The notes beneath the pieces are model-generated. The model was not told where the DNA came from. It saw nothing but the letters and a program-made list of their open reading frames with translations, and did not search any database. A stretch of 64,000 nt of DNA. Source: Cycas panzhihuaensis (Eukaryota; Cycadophyta). The DNA lies in the NCBI GenBank assembly GCA_023213395.1, contig CM041465.1:28713741-28777740 (forward strand). The letters are read 5' to 3'. Positions 59,375 through 64,000 of the stretch are shown here, piece by piece (the stretch's first letter is position 1; every line of letters starts with the position of its first letter). Made by a program: the position numbers and the translations under genes.

Positions 59375-61600
59375 ATTTCAGTTGTGATAACCAAAGCTTA
59401 CCATTCTTCATATCTCTGTGTATCTCCATGCCTAAGATTTATTTTGCTCCTCCTAAATCCTTCATATCAAACATCCTAGCCATTTGAGCCTTTAACCTAT
59501 TTATTTTTGCCATACTTTTGCTTTCCACAAGCATGTCATCAATATATAATACCAAAATGATGAATAATCCATTGTCTAAGGTTTTAAAATAAACACAATA
59601 ATTATAGTCATTTCATTTAAAAATTTGGCTCTCCATGAAATAATCAAACTTTTCGTACCATTTCCTAGGTGATTGTTTTAGGCTATACAAAGGTTTCTTG
59701 AGCTTATAAATAAGTTTATTCTTGTGATTCTGTAAAAAACCTTCTAGTTATTTTATATATATTTCCTTCTCCAAATCTCTATGTAGAAATGTTATTTTAA
59801 CATCTAATTACTCCAACTCTAAGTCAAGTGAAGCCACTAATGCTAACAAAACTTGAATAGAAATAAGATTGATAATTGTGGAAAATATTTCATAGAAATC
59901 TATACCTACTTTTTGTGCAAAATCTTTTGCCACTAATCTTGCCCTATATATTTTAACTTTCTCATCAATATTTATTTCCCTCTTATAGACCCACCTGTGA
60001 CCAACAATTTTCCTACCTTATGGAAGTTCTACCAAGTCCCATGAGTTATTCTTCTCTAAAGTCTCTATTTCTTCCTATATAGCCTTCATTTATCATGCAC
60101 TATAGACATCATCTATTTCTTCTTGAAAACATGTAGGTTCACCATCATTAGAAATCAAAGCAATAGAACTAATTAGGCTATACCTTTTAGGAGGATACAT
60201 GACCCATGTAGATCTTCTTATAAATGGTTGAGGAATGTCATCATTTTCTTATATTTCTTCTATAGGTTTATCTTTAGAAAACTCTTGTTTCTTTTTTTCT
60301 TTTGAAGATGGTTGGGTTTCAAACTTAACCTATTCATGTTTAGTTTTATGTTCTTATTTCATCTCAACTTCTATAATGTCTAATTTTAAGAAAGGAGATT
60401 CATCAAATACTACATCTCTATTGATTATGAGCTTTTGGAAAATAGGATTTCATAACCTATATCCCTTAACTTCATCCTTATTACCATACCTAATAAATAT
60501 ATACCTTCTAGATTTTGGGTCTAATTTTGTATGCTGACTTTTATCAGTTAAAGCATAAGTATAACAAACAAATATTTTCAAATTTGAATTATCACATGTG
60601 TGTCTAGTCCATACCTCTTTAGGAATGTTATAATCTATTGTAACTAATGGTGATTTATTTACTAGATAACAAGTTGTTTGAACTACTTTTACTCATAAGC
60701 CCTGCTTCATGCTTAGATTACTGAGCATGCTCCTTGCTCTTTCTAAAAGAGTTATGTTCATGAATTCTTAATGTTATTCTACTACAGAGTATAACTTGTG
60801 GTCTTATATCTTTCAATCCATGATTCTTTGTAATAGTGTTTAAACTCCAAAGAATTAAATTCACCCCTATTATCGATTCGTAAGCATTTGATTAACCTGT
60901 CTATACTCTTTTCAACCAAATCTTTAAACTACTTAAACACACCAAATACATCATATTTTCTTTTCAAAAGATATACTCATACCTTATTAGAGTAGTTATA
61001 TGTGAATGTAATAAAATATAATTCCCCTCTATAAGATATCATAGGGTCTAGTCTCCACATAACTAAATGGGCATAATCTAGAAAACCTTTACTTATGTGA
61101 CTCCTTATATTAAATCTGAGCCTATACTACTTTCCAAAGACATAATGTTTAAAAATATCAAATCTAAAAGCTTCAAGTTAGAAATTAACTTACAGTTCAT
61201 CAATACTTTTAGTCCTTTCTCGCTCATGTGCCCCAACCTTTGATGCCATAACTGAGTAGAATCTTTTATTGTCTTTAATACTATAGTTGCTTAACTAATT
61301 TCTATACTTCCCAATAGAGTGTAAAGGTTTCCTTACTTTAAAAACTTCATCATAACTAAGGCACCCTTTGAAACCTTTAAAACTCATCCATGACTTGTGC
61401 ACTTATAGCCACTAGAATCTAATTCACCCAAAGAAATCAAGATTCTTTTAAGTTTAGGTACATGTCTAACTTTCTATCACTATTCTCACTACACCATCGA
61501 ACATCTTGAACTTGATGCTGCCAAATCCAATAGTTTTGTAGGAAATATCATTTCCCATAAGAATAACACCATCATCAAGAAATTGGTATGAAGAAAACCA
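59375..61600 (-). pseudogene. copia E pol (PR, INT, partial RT)
   Basis: Read downward: protease LLDLGTSHH near 61630, GAG-pre-integrase near 61200, INT core 60750-61130, INT/RT linker, then RT with VLYIDDMLVESK near 59520-59560. The protease active Ser is replaced by Leu (DLG). All blocks match B at 10190-12440 with many frame breaks. Confidence 0.85.
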
Positions 61601-62530
61601 ACTCTATTGTGGACACGTGGTGAGAAGTACCCAAATCTAACAACTAATCATGATGGTAATGAGAAATATTGCATGCAACTAACATATCATTATCTATACC
61701 TTAACTTGATTCTGCCTAATTTGCCTCCTTGGTAGGATCTTCCTTATTTCAAAACTCCTTCTTCTTTTAGTAGTCCTTGAGGTGTCCTATCTTATTACAA
61801 TGCTAACATATTAGCTTGCCCTTCTTTCCTTTCAACTTCAATCTTGATGAATCCCTAAAATTTTGTCCTCTCTCCATAGATCTACCCCTTTTTTTCATGG
61901 CTTCTAGTGTGGAGGTTTCTAAACTAGATCTCCTCCTCACCTCTTTAGTTAGCAAGGCACTCACAATAGAGTCATAATCTAACTCATCAGTAGTACTGAA
62001 GCTAATGGAGGTGACCATGTTATTCCAGGACTTAGGTAATGAACATAATAAGGTTACTTCCTTCTTCACCCTCTATCTTTATACCAATACTAGTCAATTG
62101 GCATATAAGAGTATTAAAGATATTTAGATGGTTAGAAAATTTAGTACCTTCCTTTATTTGTAATGAATATAGTTACCTCTTTTAGTAGATTTAATTAGTC
62201 ATAGACTTCACCATGTACATGCTTTCTAACTTTGTCTATAATCCTACTATTAATTTTTTATCTACAATGTTAAATAGAACTTCATCTACTAAGCACAAAT
62301 GTATTATGCTAAGATCTCTTTTATCCATGTCCTCCCATTCAACATCCTCCATTTCCATAAGTTTCTTTGACTTGCCCTCTAAGGTTATATATAATCCCTA
62401 TTACACCAGAACATCATATGCTTTGAGCTTCCACAACTTGAAGTTGTTTTTCCCATTGAACTTCTCTACCTCAAACTTTGCATTTATTACTTTTACTATT
62501 TGATGTAAACATAACCAACATCAAACCCTT
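61601..62530 (-). pseudogene. copia E gag
   Basis: It reads EVEKFNGKNNFKLWKLKAYD, then GLYITLEGKSKKL, SLQIKEGTKFSNHLNIFNTL and (61803-62069) LLCSLPKSWNNMVTSISFST, which is UBN2-type copia gag. A CCHC-like knuckle (HCNKIGHLKDY) follows at about 61780-61800. It is collinear with B gag. Confidence 0.85.
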
Positions 62531-62557
62531 CACACACTTGCTACAAAATTTAAGTGT

Positions 62558-62568
62558 CTACGATACCA
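62558..62568 (-). other. PBS of E
   Basis: The minus strand reads TGGTATCGTAG, a decayed tRNA-Met site two bases from the LTR, at the same spacing as in B. Confidence 0.7.
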
Positions 62569-62570
62569 CT

Positions 62571-63086
62571 TGTTAATCAAACCTAGTTCTAAAAAACCAA
62601 AACCAACCACCAAGATCTATCTATTTTGTAATAAGAACTAAGATTTAAAATTGTAATAAATATAAGTACATAACTAAAGATCATTCAACATATATAAAAA
62701 AGCATACACATTACCAAGTACACCAAATATAACATGCTAAGACCCTAGCAAAGTGGTAGGGAAACATCCATACAAGAAAGGTATTGATCTTTAATAATCA
62801 ATAATGAAGATTTATATACCAGTCACCACAAAGTTTATAATAACGATAACCAACAACTCCTCATGATATAATTCAATATGATACAACAACTCACAAAGGC
62901 TAATAACCCCCCCCCCCCTCGATGACATTAGTGGGGCAGAAAGCTCTCCCCCTCTGCTCAATGACACTAGTGGGGCAGAAAGCTCTTCCCCCCCCTTAAC
63001 CCCTAAAAAACGTTGGTGAGAAAAACTACATTGGAAAAGGTCCAAAAATTTTAGCTTCCTTATACATTGTCCTCACATACCCAATA
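62571..63086 (-). repeat. 5' LTR of E
   Basis: 516 bp, from TGTTAATCAAACC to ACCCAATA; edges align with the B LTR. It contains a run of 12 Cs (62907-62918) and two copies of a 40-50-bp unit with ACTAGTGGGGCAGAAAGCTC (about 62920-62990). Confidence 0.85.
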
Positions 63087-64000
63087 CAAATGATAGGCAC
63101 TAAATAACTCTTGAATGACACCATACCTACTTGGGCATAGGCAATTATATTTGGTAATGACATTACATATAATATTACCAAGATTAGGAAAGCTCTCATA
63201 GCCCTAAAAAATTTAGATATTCATCATCATATAATGAATGTCCTTTATGTTCCTAGTATAAAAAAGAACTTGCTCTCTATTAGTCAAATTGATAAGTAAA
63301 ACTTTGATGCACTCTTTTGCTAAGAAACCCACACTATTTCAGACCACTCAACTAGTCAAGTAGTAGAAATAGGACATGAAGATAAAATACTTTATAAACT
63401 TGATATTGTCCTGCTTTATATTGTACAAAATTAGAACTCATAGGCCACTATGCTGACTAATCAACTAGATAAAGACAAGTAAGTTATTACTTAAGACCCA
63501 CCTATTAAAATATAGTGTGAATGTTCTTATAACTAGGAGCAACCGACTCAAAAATATACTAAGGACCAACTATGATATTAATGCCTTAGCCATCTAAATA
63601 TATAAAGTCTTAATCTCATGTTTAGACTTTAATTGGTATATGGATTACCAAAGATCAAATAGAATAAGTATTTCTATGAAGCTTATATTATTGGTAAATA
63701 ACACAAGGAATCCTTTTAATCTAAGAAAGCTTGGCATGAAACTAAACCATTGGGCTTAGTTCACTTAGATATTTGTGGACCTATGTCATCACCTTCACTC
63801 AATGGTAATTTATACTTCATCACTTTTATTAATGATTATTCTCAAAAAGTTTGGATCTACTTTCTAAAGAGCAAGTCTGAAGCATTTGACAAGTTCAAAG
63901 ATTTCAAAGTTGAAGTGGAAAATAAATCCTATATGACAATCAAGATTTTATGTTAAAATAAAGGAGGTGAGTATGCTTCAAATAAATTCACTAGTTTCTA
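63087..64000 (+). pseudogene. copia element F: protease/INT fragment
   Basis: The plus strand encodes KNLDIHHHIMNVLYVPSI then KKNLLSISQIDK (63205-63297), the block ahead of the copia GAG-pre-integrase. INT follows at 63750-63956: LVHLDICGPMSSPSLNG with the first catalytic Asp, then FITFINDYSQKVWIYFL. The second catalytic region is broken (stop before NKGGEY, where DNGGEY is expected). The element runs off the right edge; its 5' part should lie left of the nested stack. Confidence 0.85.

Larger units (their letters stand above)
59370..63086 (-). mobile_element. Ty1/copia element E, 5' two-thirds
   Basis: This minus-strand relative of B has its 5' LTR at 62571-63086, PBS, gag, PR, INT and the first part of RT. 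It is cut at 59370 by the gypsy chain; the rest of RT, RNase H and the 3' LTR should lie left of this window. It sits in plus-strand copia F. Confidence 0.85.

Noticed and set aside
1-64000. Host protein-coding, tRNA or rRNA genes
   Set aside because: I found no conserved domain other than retroelement proteins and no convincing tRNA cloverleaf or rRNA stretch; tRNA-like pieces are only the short primer-binding sites.

Overview
The window contains no recognisable host gene. It is nuclear DNA of a repeat-rich, AT-rich flowering plant or gymnosperm (I cannot name the species), made almost entirely of old LTR retrotransposons inserted into one another. The evidence is degenerate Ty1/copia and Ty3/gypsy gag, protease (PR), integrase (INT), reverse transcriptase (RT) and RNase H on both strands, plus LTR pairs, 5-bp target duplications (TSDs), tRNA primer-binding sites (PBS) and polypurine tracts.

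Nesting from outermost to innermost: (F) a + strand copia element at the right edge (63087-64000). (E) A - strand copia element in F, of which 59370-63086 is visible. (G) A chain of - strand Tat-lineage gypsy sequences in E (1-59369). From right to left G has a 5' LTR (57062-59369), gag-PR-RT-RNase H-INT (49868-57061), an abrupt switch into a second PR-RT-RNase H-INT (46680-49867, continuing at 32374-31240), a second archaeal-type RNase H (aRNH, about 30000-30290), an antisense extra ORF (27139-28947 on +), a tandem-repeat-rich 3' region, an LTR (23117-25458) shared with a further element, and that element's RNase H-RT-PR-gag (1-3604). (H) A + strand, non-autonomous Tat-like element of 14.3 kb (32375-46679, TSD GATTC) inside the INT gene of G. 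(A) A - strand copia element (3605 to about 23050) inside the leftmost G unit. Nested in A are (S) a small + strand gag-only LTR element (4051-8186), (B) a near-complete - strand copia element (8699-14009, TSD AAATC) and (C) a - strand gypsy element (15483-21962, TSD AGTAG). For B, C and H, removing the element and one TSD copy lets the interrupted host reading frame read straight through.

By eye, LTR pairs differ by about 7% in H, about 10% in B and about 12% in C and S (counted over 200-330 bases only). All coding regions are broken. In H nearly every in-frame stop is a C-to-T change of CGA, CAG or CAA, the decay expected of methylated transposon DNA.

The most interesting content is in the Tat-like elements. 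G and H carry homologous extra genes antisense to gag-pol, combining a plant-mobile-domain-like N-terminal part, an acidic or Gly-rich middle and a coiled-coil/basic C-terminal part, with a probable short intron at the same module boundary. Each also has a second RNase H, but on opposite sides of the antisense gene. H has additionally lost RT, RNase H and the INT core by one in-frame deletion that fuses the PR linker to the INT tail, so it looks like a formerly functional parasite of autonomous relatives.
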